Shown: positions 17,090 to 25,634 of the stretch, piece by piece
Position numbering within the stretch: the first letter of the stretch is position 1
How the letters are laid out: every line of letters begins with the position of its first letter
Assembly (NCBI GenBank): GCA_002698425.1
Contig: NZXU01000090.1
Span: 30,622-94,621 of the forward strand
DNA: 64,000 nucleotides
Origin: Ahrensia sp.
GTDB taxonomy: Bacteria > Pseudomonadota > Alphaproteobacteria > Rhizobiales > Rhizobiaceae
Direction of reading: 5' to 3'
Translations under genes and position numbers: made by a program
The notes under the pieces: model-generated
What the model was told of the DNA's origin: nothing
The model's database searches: none
The model's input: the letters and a program-made list of their open reading frames with translations, nothing else

Positions 17090-17567
17090 CGATCACTCCC
17101 ATCACGGTCACGATCATTCGCATGATCACGATCACGGCGATGGCCATGCGCACCATCACCACGGGCCGGGACATAACCATCCGCACGACCATGCGGAGCA
17201 CCTGCATTCGCATGTGCATGGCGATGCGGCGAAGGAGCGCCAGGAGGAACTGCGCGTTCTCGCCACCGCCTTCCTCGACGGCTACCGCAAGGCGGACGAC
17301 AAGACGTCCTTCCTGCGGGTCGCCGGCGTGCCGTTCAGGCGCACCGGATCGGACGGGCTGGCCATGCATCTGGTCGAGACGAAGATCGAATCGAAGTGGC
17401 AACTCGGCACCGCCTCGCCGGCCTTCGGCTCGCGCGAACTGGTCTACCTGCCCTATCCCGGCGAGATGGTGACCGAGCGCGAGACGATGACATTCACCTA
17501 TGTCTCGCTGAGCGAGCGCGCCGATATTGACCTGACGGAGGTTCTCGCCGCCCGCGCTGAGAAATGA
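17082..17567 (+). CDS. histidine-rich protein, candidate nickel carrier for the guanidine hydrolase
   Basis: A 161-residue soluble protein in two parts. Residues 2-46 contain 22 histidines in runs such as [15 protein letters not shown] and [15 protein letters not shown], the kind of tail seen on nickel or zinc storage and delivery proteins (for example HypB, UreE, SlyD). Residues 50-161 form an acidic/basic globular domain I do not recognise, with no Cys and no GTPase motif. The ATG at 17082 overlaps the upstream enzyme gene by 8 bases, so it is co-translated with it. Known guanidine hydrolases need two HypA/HypB-like nickel chaperones; none is present here. A nickel-donor role is therefore inferred; zinc buffering is the alternative. 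Confidence 0.85.
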   Translation: MHDDHSHHGHDHSHDHDHGDGHAHHHHGPGHNHPHDHAEHLHSHVHGDAAKERQEELRVLATAFLDGYRKADDKTSFLRVAGVPFRRTGSDGLAMHLVETKIESKWQLGTASPAFGSRELVYLPYPGEMVTERETMTFTYVSLSERADIDLTEVLAARAEK

Positions 17568-17570
17568 TCG

Positions 17571-17939
17571 CTAGCGCCGGATCGTGAAGGCGCCGATCGC
17601 CACGGCGACCCAGCCGGCCATCATGGTCATGCCGCCGGCCGGCGCCGCCATGGCGAAGAGACGGCCATGGCCGAACAGCCGGAGCGCGATATCGGCCGAG
17701 AACATCGCCGCACCGACGAAAAGAAGCAGCGCCGCGATGCGCAGGACGATCCCGCCCCGCGCCATAAGGCCGAGCGCCAGCAGCGCCGGCGCATGGGTCA
17801 GGCAGACCAGCGCCACCGCGCTCGCCAGACGCGGATCGTCGCCCGCATGGGCGCTCATGGCCGCTGCGCCGACGCCGGCGAAACCGAGAATGCCCGCGCC
17901 GACAAGGGCCAGGCTGTTGGCAGCCGATTTTTCGCTCAT
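17571..17939 (-). CDS. DUF423 family small membrane protein
   Basis: A 122-residue protein with four hydrophobic helices, the usual size and layout of the DUF423 (YgdD-like) family; the glycine/alanine-rich first helix (ANSLALVGAGILGFAGVGAA) and the last (AAPAGGMTMMAGWVAVAIGA) are typical. The start at 17939 follows AAGGAGACTTCGA; a frame open to 17972 has no comparable signal. It is convergent with the histidine-rich gene, 3 bp apart. Function unknown. Confidence 0.85.
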   Translation of the reverse strand: MSEKSAANSLALVGAGILGFAGVGAAAMSAHAGDDPRLASAVALVCLTHAPALLALGLMARGGIVLRIAALLLFVGAAMFSADIALRLFGHGRLFAMAAPAGGMTMMAGWVAVAIGAFTIRR

Positions 17940-18145
17940 TCGAAGTCTCCTTGCCGCGTGGAAATAGCGCAAGCGCGACGCAGCCGAAACCGGCCATCGT
18001 GCCGCATGGCGCGAATTGCCGGCGCGAGCGCACTGTCCACGACCGATTGGCCCACAGCGATTGCGCCTGTATTCCCGCCCGCCTAATGCTGGTGGCGTTC
18101 ATCCGCGATTCCATCCCAACCGCCCTGCCCGGCAGCCGAGCCTTC

Positions 18146-19945
18146 ATGTCCGCCAAGCACGCCGTCCTGAAAGAGGTCTTCGGCTTCGACAGTTTCCGCC
18201 CCGGGCAGGAACACATCGCCGACTGCCTGCTGACCGGCCGCAACGTGCTCGCCGTCATGCCGACGGGCGCGGGCAAGTCACTGACCTATCAGGTACCGGC
18301 GCTGGTGAAGGGCGGGCTGACCGTCGTCGTCTCGCCCTTGGTGGCGCTGATGCACAACCAGGTCGCCGCGCTGAAGCTGGCCGGCGTCGCCGCCGAGACG
18401 ATCAACTCCTCGGCCAGCCGCGACGATAATGTCGCGATCTGGCGGCGCGTCGCTTCAGGTCAGGTGCGCATCCTCTACATGGCGCCGGAACGCCTGATGA
18501 CGGAGCGCATGATCGGCGCGCTGCAAAGGATCGGCGTCTCGCTCTTCGCCATCGACGAAGCGCATTGCATCTCGCAATGGGGCGCGTCCTTCCGACCGGA
18601 ATACGACATGCTGCAGGATCTGCGCACGGACTTTCCCGGCGTGCCGATCGGCGCTGTGACGGCGACCGCCGACGAGGCGACGCGGCGCGACATCGTCGAG
18701 AAGCTTTTCGCAGGCGACGGCGAGGTCTATGTCGCCGGTTTCGACCGACCGAATATCAGCCTCACGGTCGAGCCGAAGGCCAACACCAAGAAACAGTTGC
18801 TCGCTTTCCTGGACGGCCGTGAAGAACAGAGCGGCATCGTCTACGCCCTGTCGCGGCGCAGCAGCGAGGAGCTGGCGACCTTCCTGTCCGGCCAGGGACA
18901 CCGCGCCGTGCCCTATCACGCCGGTCTGACGCCGGAGCAGAGGGCGGAGACCCAGAACCTGTTCATGACGGAACCCGGCGTCATCGTCTGCGCCACCATC
19001 GCGTTCGGCATGGGCATCGACAAGCCGGATGTGCGCTTCGTCTTCCACGCCGACCTGCCCGGCTCGCTCGACGCCTACTACCAGGAGATCGGCCGCGCCG
19101 GACGCGACGGCGCGCCGGCGGACGCGCATATGGTGTTCGGCCTGCAGGACATCACCATGCGCCGCCGCTTCATCGACGACGAGAATGGCGGCGAGGAACG
19201 GCGTCGGCGCGAACACAAGCGCCTCGATTCGCTGGTCGCCTATTGCGAGGCCCCGTCCTGCCGCCGCCAGAGCCTGTTGTCCTATTTCGGGGAAACGTCG
19301 GAGCCCTGCGGCAATTGCGATGTCTGCCTCAACCCGGTCGAGACCGTTGACGGGACGGAGGACGCCCGCAAGATCCTGTTCGCGGCGCAGATGACCGGCG
19401 AGCGCTTCGGCGCGACGCATCTGGCCGACCTGCTTCTCGGCAAGGCCAACGAGAAGGCCGAGGCGCAGCGGCATACGGAGCTGCCGGTCTTCGGCGCGGG
19501 CAAGGACAAGCCGCGCCCGCTCTGGCAGTCGCTGATCCGCCAGCTCGTCGGCGGCGGCTACCTGACGCTGGACGTCGCCGGTTACGGCGGGTTGTCGATC
19601 GCGCCGAAGGGGCATGCCCTGCTCGCCGGTGAGGCCGAGTTCCGCTACCGGCCGGACCTGATCCGCGGCGGCAGAAAGAAGCAGCGGACAAGCGCCGCCG
19701 AACTGGACGCCGACGTGCCGGCACATCTCCTCCAGCGCCTCAAGGCGCGCCGCACCGAACTGGCGCGCGAGCGTTCCGTTCCCGCCTATGTCATCTTTTC
19801 CGACAAGACCCTGATCGAGATGGCCAAGGCCCAGCCCGCCAACCACCGCGATTTCGCGCAGCTGCACGGCGTCGGCGAGGCAAAGCTGGAGCGGTTCGCC
19901 GATGTGTTCATCGAGGAAATAAAGCGGCACGCGGAAAACGCGTGA
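18146..19945 (+). CDS. recQ: ATP-dependent DNA helicase RecQ
   Basis: A 599-residue superfamily 2 helicase. Motif 0 GFDSFRPGQE at residues 13-22, Walker A PTGAGKS at 39-45, Walker B IDEAHCISQWG, motif VI-like QEIGRAGRDG, and the RecQ zinc site (CEAPSCRRQ...CGNCDVC) followed by RQC and a C-terminal HRDC domain (DFAQLHGVGEAKLERF). It unwinds DNA 3'-5' in recombinational repair. The Walker B neighbourhood reads QWGASFRPEY rather than the common QWGHDFRPEY, a small departure. The start is taken at 18146; an in-frame ATG at 18086 is possible, and neither has a strong ribosome binding site. Confidence 0.96.
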   Translation: MSAKHAVLKEVFGFDSFRPGQEHIADCLLTGRNVLAVMPTGAGKSLTYQVPALVKGGLTVVVSPLVALMHNQVAALKLAGVAAETINSSASRDDNVAIWRRVASGQVRILYMAPERLMTERMIGALQRIGVSLFAIDEAHCISQWGASFRPEYDMLQDLRTDFPGVPIGAVTATADEATRRDIVEKLFAGDGEVYVAGFDRPNISLTVEPKANTKKQLLAFLDGREEQSGIVYALSRRSSEELATFLSGQGHRAVPYHAGLTPEQRAETQNLFMTEPGVIVCATIAFGMGIDKPDVRFVFHADLPGSLDAYYQEIGRAGRDGAPADAHMVFGLQDITMRRRFIDDENGGEERRRREHKRLDSLVAYCEAPSCRRQSLLSYFGETSEPCGNCDVCLNPVETVDGTEDARKILFAAQMTGERFGATHLADLLLGKANEKAEAQRHTELPVFGAGKDKPRPLWQSLIRQLVGGGYLTLDVAGYGGLSIAPKGHALLAGEAEFRYRPDLIRGGRKKQRTSAAELDADVPAHLLQRLKARRTELARERSVPAYVIFSDKTLIEMAKAQPANHRDFAQLHGVGEAKLERFADVFIEEIKRHAENA

Positions 19946-19966
19946 CAGGCGCCGCCGGTCCGCCAG

Positions 19967-21547
19967 TCAGGCCGGCTGGTATGCGCCGATATCGGATCGC
20001 ACATGCGCCAGCACGGCGTCGAAGCGGTGCGTCGAGATCAGGTGGCCCGCATCCTCGACCATGATCAGATTGGCCTGCCGGATCCGTTCCACGGCTTCGG
20101 CGATATAGTGCGGCGGCACCATGCGGTCGGTGTCGCCATGGATGAAATCGACGCCGCCATTGTATTTCTCCAGCGCGGAGACCCAGTCCCACTGGTTGAG
20201 GGCGAGATCCGCGGCGATCCGGTCGCCGGCACGTTCGCCGATCAGTTCGATCCAGTCCTGCATCCAGCCTTTCTCCAGCAGGCTTTCCAGCGCCGCCTGG
20301 TCCGGACCGGGTTCGCGATAGGTATGGCGCATCGCCAGCGCCGACAGCCGCTTCGACCGCGTCAGGCGCAGATAGCTTTTCATGACGACATTCAGCGCGG
20401 CGGGTTGCGTCCGCATGACATTGGCGAAGGCGTGCTGCAGGCTCGCCGGTTTTGAAGGCTTGTGCCCCGACGCCGCCGGAAAAGGGCTTCCGACGAGAAC
20501 GAGGCGGCGCGCCAGATGCGGATGGCGGGTGGCGAAGAAGGCGGCCCAGGCGACGCCCGTATTGGCGGCGACACAGGTGACCGGGCCGGGGAACATCATC
20601 TCCACGACCTCGGCGAGATCGTCGGCATAGTCGGCGGCCATCTGGCCGGTCTCGACAGGCCCGGCCTCCCAGAAGAAGCGCGGCACGGTGATCCAGCGGA
20701 CGCCATGGGCATGCAGCTCCGAAATCTTGTCCGGGGCGAGCACGGTCGGCGCCAGCATCTGGTGGAAAAAGAGACAGGGGATGCCGTCGCGCGGGCCGAA
20801 CTCCCAGACCTGGACCCGGCGGCCGCTGCGCAGCGCGAAGGTGTGGAGAAGCGCTTCGTCTCCATAGTGGCGGCGCAAGAGTTCCTGTTCGGGATCGCGC
20901 TCGATGCGGGCTTCCGACAGGCGGTCGAGCAGGCAGCCGATGAGACCGAGCGAAACCGTCCTGACCAGCCCGGACTGGCTGTTGACGTCGAGCTTCTGGA
21001 AGATCACCTGCAACTGCTTGCGCCGGGTCTCGTAGCTGGCGCCGGAACTCTGCGCGGCCTCCTTCAGGTCGCGGCCGGCGAGAAGATTGGCGACGAGCCG
21101 GAATTCATTGGCGGTCAGCGAAACCGGCTGGCCGAGCCGCGCCAGCGCGTTTTCGACGAAGCTCCGGTCGATATGGAAGGCGAGCCAGCCGACCCCGTCC
21201 GGGGCCGCATTGCGGTCCATGCTCGCCTGCGAGAAGAGGAAAAGCCCGCCCTCATGCTCGCCGAAACACACGGATACGCCGGCCTTCGCTTCATCCGTGA
21301 CGCTGCCCGGGAAACCATCATGGTCGGCGTCGAAGGAAATCCGGGCGCCCGCGTCGTCATAAAGACAGGCCGGCAGACCGAGCGCCTCCAGCCGGTCGAG
21401 ATAGGTGTAGAACCGAGAACCCGCCTCGTAGCCCTGCGCCGACGCGGCATCGGGAATTCCTTCCTGCGGGCCGATCGTGCCCAGCAGTTTCGGAATCGCC
21501 AGGAGCCTCGTCGCGCTCTCGGCAAGGGGATCGTTCACGGAGGTCAT
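19967..21547 (-). CDS. LuxR-type HTH / alpha-beta hydrolase fusion protein
   Basis: A 526-residue cytoplasmic protein in three parts. Residues about 1-140 have no recognised domain but look like a small sensory domain. Residues about 141-205 (LTANEFRLVANLLAGRDLKEAAQSSGASYETRRKQLQVIFQKLDV) are a LuxR/GerE helix-turn-helix. Residues about 225-526 form an alpha/beta hydrolase domain (oxyanion-type FHQM, a nucleophile-elbow-like VAANTGVAWA, and late HGDTDRMVPPHYIAEA and DAGHLIS). The nucleophile elbow reads ANTGV, so the usual Ser may be missing and the domain may be a ligand sensor rather than an enzyme. It lies convergent with recQ. Confidence 0.8.
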   Translation of the reverse strand: MTSVNDPLAESATRLLAIPKLLGTIGPQEGIPDAASAQGYEAGSRFYTYLDRLEALGLPACLYDDAGARISFDADHDGFPGSVTDEAKAGVSVCFGEHEGGLFLFSQASMDRNAAPDGVGWLAFHIDRSFVENALARLGQPVSLTANEFRLVANLLAGRDLKEAAQSSGASYETRRKQLQVIFQKLDVNSQSGLVRTVSLGLIGCLLDRLSEARIERDPEQELLRRHYGDEALLHTFALRSGRRVQVWEFGPRDGIPCLFFHQMLAPTVLAPDKISELHAHGVRWITVPRFFWEAGPVETGQMAADYADDLAEVVEMMFPGPVTCVAANTGVAWAAFFATRHPHLARRLVLVGSPFPAASGHKPSKPASLQHAFANVMRTQPAALNVVMKSYLRLTRSKRLSALAMRHTYREPGPDQAALESLLEKGWMQDWIELIGERAGDRIAADLALNQWDWVSALEKYNGGVDFIHGDTDRMVPPHYIAEAVERIRQANLIMVEDAGHLISTHRFDAVLAHVRSDIGAYQPA

Positions 21548-21782
21548 TTCGGCAGGAGCATCAAAAAACCGTTGTTTTGCCGCGCAAATTTCCAGTCCGC
21601 GCGCACGGGGTCAAGCAAGAACCGCCGGTTTGGCTAACGGTCGGTGGTGAAAGCGAGACCCGATTGCGGACGGATCGGCAACGCGGCCATTGTATCCCTG
21701 CCACCCGAGGTTGCGGCCGCCGAAAGTCGCGCTATCGGCGGTGGCAAATCAGGCGGCGGCTACACGGTGTGGGGAGAGGGAA

Positions 21783-21859
21783 TGGTGGGCCCGGAGGGAC
21801 TCGAACCCCCAACCAAGCGGTTATGAGCCGCCGGCTCTAACCAATTGAGCTACAGGCCC
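21783..21859 (-). tRNA. tRNA with anticodon CAU, probably tRNA-Ile2
   Basis: The minus strand folds into a complete 77-base cloverleaf with CCA encoded: acceptor GGGCCTG/CGGGCCC, D-stem GCTC/GAGC, anticodon arm GGCGG-CTCATAA-CCGCT, variable loop and T arm GGGGG-TTCGAGT-CCCTC. The anticodon is CAU. The anticodon stem and the following TTGG resemble the lysidine-modified tRNA-Ile2 rather than elongator Met, so I favour Ile (read AUA after TilS modification); elongator tRNA-Met is the alternative. A 7-bp inverted repeat (GCCGCTT/AAGCGGC, 21889-21905) lies upstream of its 5' end. Confidence 0.92.
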
Positions 21860-21994
21860 CACCCGGAACTGTGCCTAGCCGAAACGTTGCCGCTTCACAA
21901 GCGGCTGTGTGCATTCGCACGCTTCGCGCCATATTGGCGGCGTAATGGCGTGGCACCGCCCTCCTCGAAGGGCCGACAAGACGGGAAACCAGAC

Positions 21995-22729
21995 ATGACA
22001 TTCGCAGGAAAATCCGTTGCCGCCGCGCTGATGCTCGCCACGCCGCTGGCCGCATTGCCGGCCGCCGCACAGGACAGCCAGCCGACGCCGCGCATCGTCG
22101 TTACCGGCGAGGGCTCGGCCACCATCGCGCCCGACATGGCGGTGCTGACGCTGACCGTGCTGCGCGAGGGCAAGACGGCGCGCGAGGCGCTCGACGCCAA
22201 TTCGGTCGCGATGCAGGACGTGCTCGATGCGATGAAGGCGGAGGGCGTCGAGGAACGCGACCTGCAGACCGCGAATTTCTCCATCGAGCCGCAATATTAC
22301 TACCCGCCGCGCAAGAGCAGCGGCGAGGCCGAACAGCCGCGCATCACCGGCTATATCGTCCGCAATTCGCTGACGGTGCGGCTGCGCGATCTCGACAAGC
22401 TCGGCGGCGTCCTCGACAAGGCGGTGTCGCTCGGCGTCAACCAGGGCGGCAATATCGCCTTCACCAATGACGACCCGTCGGCAACCGTCGAGAAGGCCCG
22501 CACCGAGGCGATGAAGAACGCCATCGCCAAGGCGAAGACGCTGACCGAGGCGGCCGGGATCGGCCTCGGCAAGGTGCTGGAGATTTCCGAAGTCTCGACG
22601 CCGAGCATGCCGGAACCCTACGCCAAGGTCCGTTCGGCGATGGTCGAATCGGCCGACGCCGTGCCGGTCGCCGCCGGCGAGAACGCCTATACGGTGACGG
22701 TCAACGTCACCTTCGCGCTCGACCAGTAG
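21995..22729 (+). CDS. SIMPL-domain (DUF541) periplasmic protein
   Basis: A 244-residue protein with a signal peptide (MTFAGKSVAAALMLATPLAA, cleavage near AAA-QD) and one SIMPL/DUF541 domain: IVVTGEGSATIAPDMAVLTL at the start, a central Y-x-V-x-N-x-L-x-V-R-L-R-D strand (GYIVRNSLTVRLRDLDKLGG), and repeated Ala-rich helices. Family members are periplasmic oligomers linked with stress tolerance, without a defined activity. Stand-alone gene, convergent with the YHS-domain gene 3 bp downstream. Confidence 0.9.
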   Translation: MTFAGKSVAAALMLATPLAALPAAAQDSQPTPRIVVTGEGSATIAPDMAVLTLTVLREGKTAREALDANSVAMQDVLDAMKAEGVEERDLQTANFSIEPQYYYPPRKSSGEAEQPRITGYIVRNSLTVRLRDLDKLGGVLDKAVSLGVNQGGNIAFTNDDPSATVEKARTEAMKNAIAKAKTLTEAAGIGLGKVLEISEVSTPSMPEPYAKVRSAMVESADAVPVAAGENAYTVTVNVTFALDQ

Positions 22730-22732
22730 CGG

Positions 22733-23191
22733 TTATTGGCCGGAAAGACCCGGCCAGTTTTCGTTCGCCCGGGAGATGAACCCGGCCGCGTCGTTGCGCC
22801 ATTGGGCGCGGACATGGTCGGAGTAGTTCAGGTAAAGCTTGCCGTCGAGAACGGTGAAGGCTTGCGGGTCGATCGGCGCGGTCGCGTCATGGGCGACCGC
22901 ATAGGCGCAGAAGCCGCCATATTGCGGCGCGTATTTTACCGGATCGGCGATGAAGGCGTCGCGATTTGCGGCGCTGGCGAAGCGGTATGTCGCGCCGTCA
23001 TGGGTGGCGGTGAAGCCGCCGGAGCCTTCCACCGGCTGCCCTTCCGTGAAATAGGCGACCGGGTCGTAGCCCTCGATCGCAATCCCGTTGGCGTCGGCAT
23101 TGACCTTGCCGGCCAGCGCGAAGCGGCCGGTGGCGATCAGCGTGACCCCGGCCAGCACGAGGCGGATCGAGGCGCGGCGGGTTATGAACAT
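22733..23191 (-). CDS. secreted YHS-domain protein
   Basis: A 152-residue protein. An N-terminal signal (RRASIRLVLAGVTLIATGRF) is followed by a YHS domain: GIAIEGYDPVAYFTEGQPV, then ATYRFASAANRDAFIADPVKYAPQYGGFCAYAVAH. Such proteins are thought to bind metal through the domain, and this subfamily is usually exported. Start at 23191 after CGGGAGGAAGTC; a longer frame to 23332 lacks a signal. Physiological role unknown. Confidence 0.88.
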   Translation of the reverse strand: MFITRRASIRLVLAGVTLIATGRFALAGKVNADANGIAIEGYDPVAYFTEGQPVEGSGGFTATHDGATYRFASAANRDAFIADPVKYAPQYGGFCAYAVAHDATAPIDPQAFTVLDGKLYLNYSDHVRAQWRNDAAGFISRANENWPGLSGQ

Positions 23192-23256
23192 GACTTCCTC
23201 CCGTAAAGCGTGCGTCCCTATCGCGCCGATAAAGGCGGCGCGCAACACACGCCCCG

Positions 23257-23853
23257 TCACGTCTGCGTGAGATCGCGCATCCAATATTCCATCGGCTTGT
23301 CGGTCTCCTGCTCCTCGCCGATATCGCGCCATGCATAGGCCGTCCGCAGTCCCTCGATGCGTTCATATCCGCGCTTGCGCCAGAAGGCGTCGAGCGGGAC
23401 ATAGCCGGCGGGCCGCGCCGGGTGATCCGCCGGGCGGATGACGGCGGAGAAGATGCATTTCGAAAAGCCCTGTCGGCGCGCTTCCGCCTCGCGCTCCTCG
23501 AAGAAGCGTACGCCGACGCCCCGGCCGCGATAATCCGGCAGCAGCACGGATTCGCCGAAATAGAAGAAGTCGCCGACATCGAGGCCGCGCGTCTCGAAAG
23601 GCTCGGCGAATTCCGCCTTGTGTTGCGACAAAGGCGAGGCCGTCGCAATGCCGACGAGGTCTTCGCCGTCGAAGGCGCCGCAGACGAAGGCGCCCGGCGC
23701 GGCGGCATAGGTTTCCAGGTAGCGGCGCTCATAGTCCATGTCGCCGTCATAGAGATAGGGAAAGGCGCGAAAGACCGCGATGCGCAGCCGCGCCATGTCG
23801 TCGAAGCGCGCGGCGACCTCCTCGCCCGTCAGCGGACGGACGGAAACCGTCAT
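23257..23853 (-). CDS. GNAT-family N-acetyltransferase
   Basis: A 198-residue single-domain GNAT enzyme. The acetyl-CoA binding motif A is visible as YFGESVLLPDYRGRGVG (R-G-R-G-V-G near residue 108-113). The start codon overlaps the stop of the SnoaL-like gene (ATGA), so these two are co-translated. The acceptor substrate is unknown. Confidence 0.88.
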   Translation of the reverse strand: MTVSVRPLTGEEVAARFDDMARLRIAVFRAFPYLYDGDMDYERRYLETYAAAPGAFVCGAFDGEDLVGIATASPLSQHKAEFAEPFETRGLDVGDFFYFGESVLLPDYRGRGVGVRFFEEREAEARRQGFSKCIFSAVIRPADHPARPAGYVPLDAFWRKRGYERIEGLRTAYAWRDIGEEQETDKPMEYWMRDLTQT

Positions 23854-24263
23854 CCCTTCTCGACCTGCGCGATCCAGTCCTTGAGGTTGTAATAGGTCGT
23901 CACGCGCGAAATCAGCCCGTCATCGACCTCGAAGAAGATGCCGGCCGGCAGCGTGTAGGTCTGGCCCGAGGCCTTGGGCAGGCCCTCCGCGGTCGCCTTG
24001 TAGGTGCCGTGCACGGTGAATTCGGCCGCGGCGCGCACGCCGCCCTCGCCCACCATGATGGCGATGTCGGCCAGCCGCTCGTCGTAATGGCGCGCCATCT
24101 CGGCATTGAACCAGCGGAACTTCTCCTTGCCGATCTCGCGGCCGCCCTCGTTGACGTCATGGGCGACGTCCTCGTGCAGGCAGGCGAGCATGGCGTCCCA
24201 GTCGCTTGCGTTGAAGGCGTCGAGATAGCGCCCGATCAGGGCTTTGGTGTCGGCTTCGGACAT
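23850..24263 (-). CDS. SnoaL/NTF2-like (ketosteroid-isomerase-related) protein
   Basis: A 137-residue single-domain protein of the NTF2-like superfamily, with the family opening IGRYLDAFNASDWDAMLACLHEDVAHDVNEG and a closing beta-sheet ending in RVTTYYNLKDWIAQVEKG. Proteins of this fold serve as isomerases, hydrolases or small-ligand binders. The ATG at 24263 is followed by a coupled GNAT gene. The longer frame to 24389 is not supported. Confidence 0.85.
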   Translation of the reverse strand: MSEADTKALIGRYLDAFNASDWDAMLACLHEDVAHDVNEGGREIGKEKFRWFNAEMARHYDERLADIAIMVGEGGVRAAAEFTVHGTYKATAEGLPKASGQTYTLPAGIFFEVDDGLISRVTTYYNLKDWIAQVEKG

Positions 24264-24327
24264 GGTCGTTCCTCTCAGGTCACACGGGTGATACGGAAAC
24301 GCAGGCATTTCGCTGCGGGTTCCGTCG

Positions 24328-24798
24328 CTACATTCCTTCCTCGACCAGGTGGTCGAGATACTCGCCTTCATGCGCCATGTCCTGCTCATGCGCCGTCACC
24401 CGGCCGCGCATCGACATCGAGGCCTCGTGCACCGAACCCGGATCGCCGGAAATCAGCGGGTGCCATGCGTAGAGCGGCCTGCCCTCCGCGACGAGCCGAT
24501 AGGCGCAGGTCCGCGGCAGCCAGGGAATGGTACGCACATTTTCGGGTGTCAGCTGCACGCAGTCGGGCACGCGCGCCTGGCGGTTCGCGTAATCGACGCA
24601 GCGGCAGGAGCCGTCATCGAACAATTCGCAGGCGACGGTCGTGTAGTAGATCTCGTCGGTATCATCGTCGATGAGCTTCGACATGCAGCATTTGCCGCAG
24701 CCGTCGCACAGCGCTTCCCATTCGGCTGCGCTCATCTCCTCGAGCGCAACACTTTCCCAGAAACGGTCTCGGAGTTCGGGCTTTGGGGCGGCGGTCAT
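24328..24798 (-). CDS. YcgN-family cysteine-cluster protein (UPF0260)
   Basis: A 156-residue protein with the cysteine cluster characteristic of UPF0260/YcgN proteins: [13 protein letters not shown] near residue 30-42 and later single cysteines in [23 protein letters not shown] and RTCAYRL. The spacing suggests a bound metal or Fe-S centre, but no function is established for the family. An in-frame start 12 bases upstream (24810) is also possible. Confidence 0.9.
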   Translation of the reverse strand: MTAAPKPELRDRFWESVALEEMSAAEWEALCDGCGKCCMSKLIDDDTDEIYYTTVACELFDDGSCRCVDYANRQARVPDCVQLTPENVRTIPWLPRTCAYRLVAEGRPLYAWHPLISGDPGSVHEASMSMRGRVTAHEQDMAHEGEYLDHLVEEGM

Positions 24799-24906
24799 GG
24801 CCGCGACCAATCACATGCGCGCCACAGTGGCAAGACGGAACGCAAGCCGGCCTCGCAAGTTTTCTGGCAAAGGCCTAAAACCGTTCGAACGAGAGGAGAA
24901 TGCGCC

Positions 24907-25611
24907 ATGCGTTTTACAGGCAAGACCGTCATCGTCACCGGCGCGGCCGGCAATCTGGGACGCGCGGTCGCGAAGAGGTTCGCGGAGGAAGGCGCTTCAG
25001 TGGCGCTGTTCGGGCACAGGCTCGAAAAGGTCGAGGCGGTGGCGCAGGAGCTCTCGGGTAAACACGCCGCCTTCGGCGTCGACCTGACGGACCGCGAAGC
25101 GACGAAGAAGGCGATCGCCGAGCTTACCGGGAAGCTGGGTGCGCCGGATATCGTCTGCGCCATCGCCGGCGGCTTCGACATGGGCACGCCCGTGCATGAC
25201 GTGCCGGCGGAAGACTGGCAGAAGATGATGGACCTCAATCTCGGCACGCTGCTGTCGGTGCTCGCCGCCGTGACGCCCGGCATGATCGAGCGCGGGTCCG
25301 GCAAGATCGTCACCATCGGCGCGAATGGCGCGAAGACGGGCGGCAAGACGATGGGGCCCTATGCGGCGTCGAAATCCGCGGTGATGCGCGTCACCGAAAG
25401 CGCGTCCGCGGAACTGAAGGGCCACGGCATCAACGTCAATTCCGTGCTGCCGTCGATCATCGACACGCCGGAAAACCGCAGCGCCATGCCGAAGGCTGAT
25501 CCGGGCAAATGGGTCAAGCCCGAAAGCCTGGCCGGCGTCATCGCCTTTCTCTGCTCGGACGATGCGAAGGACATCCACGGCGCGCTGGTGCCGGTGACGG
25601 GGTTGAGCTAG
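24907..25611 (+). CDS. short-chain dehydrogenase/reductase (SDR)
   Basis: A 234-residue Rossmann-fold oxidoreductase. Cofactor motif TGAAGNLGRAV (TGxxxGxG-type, residues 11-21), the Asn-Ala-Gly position here as AIAGG, catalytic Tyr/Lys in GPYAASKSAV, and a GINVNSVLPSIIDTPENR loop. The usual catalytic serine strand reads IVTIGANGAK, with Ala where Ser is common, so activity may be altered. The start follows GAGAGGAGAATGCGCC. Substrate unknown. Confidence 0.9.
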   Translation: MRFTGKTVIVTGAAGNLGRAVAKRFAEEGASVALFGHRLEKVEAVAQELSGKHAAFGVDLTDREATKKAIAELTGKLGAPDIVCAIAGGFDMGTPVHDVPAEDWQKMMDLNLGTLLSVLAAVTPGMIERGSGKIVTIGANGAKTGGKTMGPYAASKSAVMRVTESASAELKGHGINVNSVLPSIIDTPENRSAMPKADPGKWVKPESLAGVIAFLCSDDAKDIHGALVPVTGLS

Positions 25612-25634
25612 CTCACTTATCGCATGGCCGGCGG

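Noticed and set aside
17086..17472. Ile/Met/Thr-rich frame overlapping the histidine-rich gene
   Set aside because: It is the +1 shadow of the His codons (CAC/CAT); it has no independent start signal.
21837..22070. Minus-strand frame overlapping the tRNA and SIMPL start
   Set aside because: It runs through the tRNA and has no ribosome binding site.
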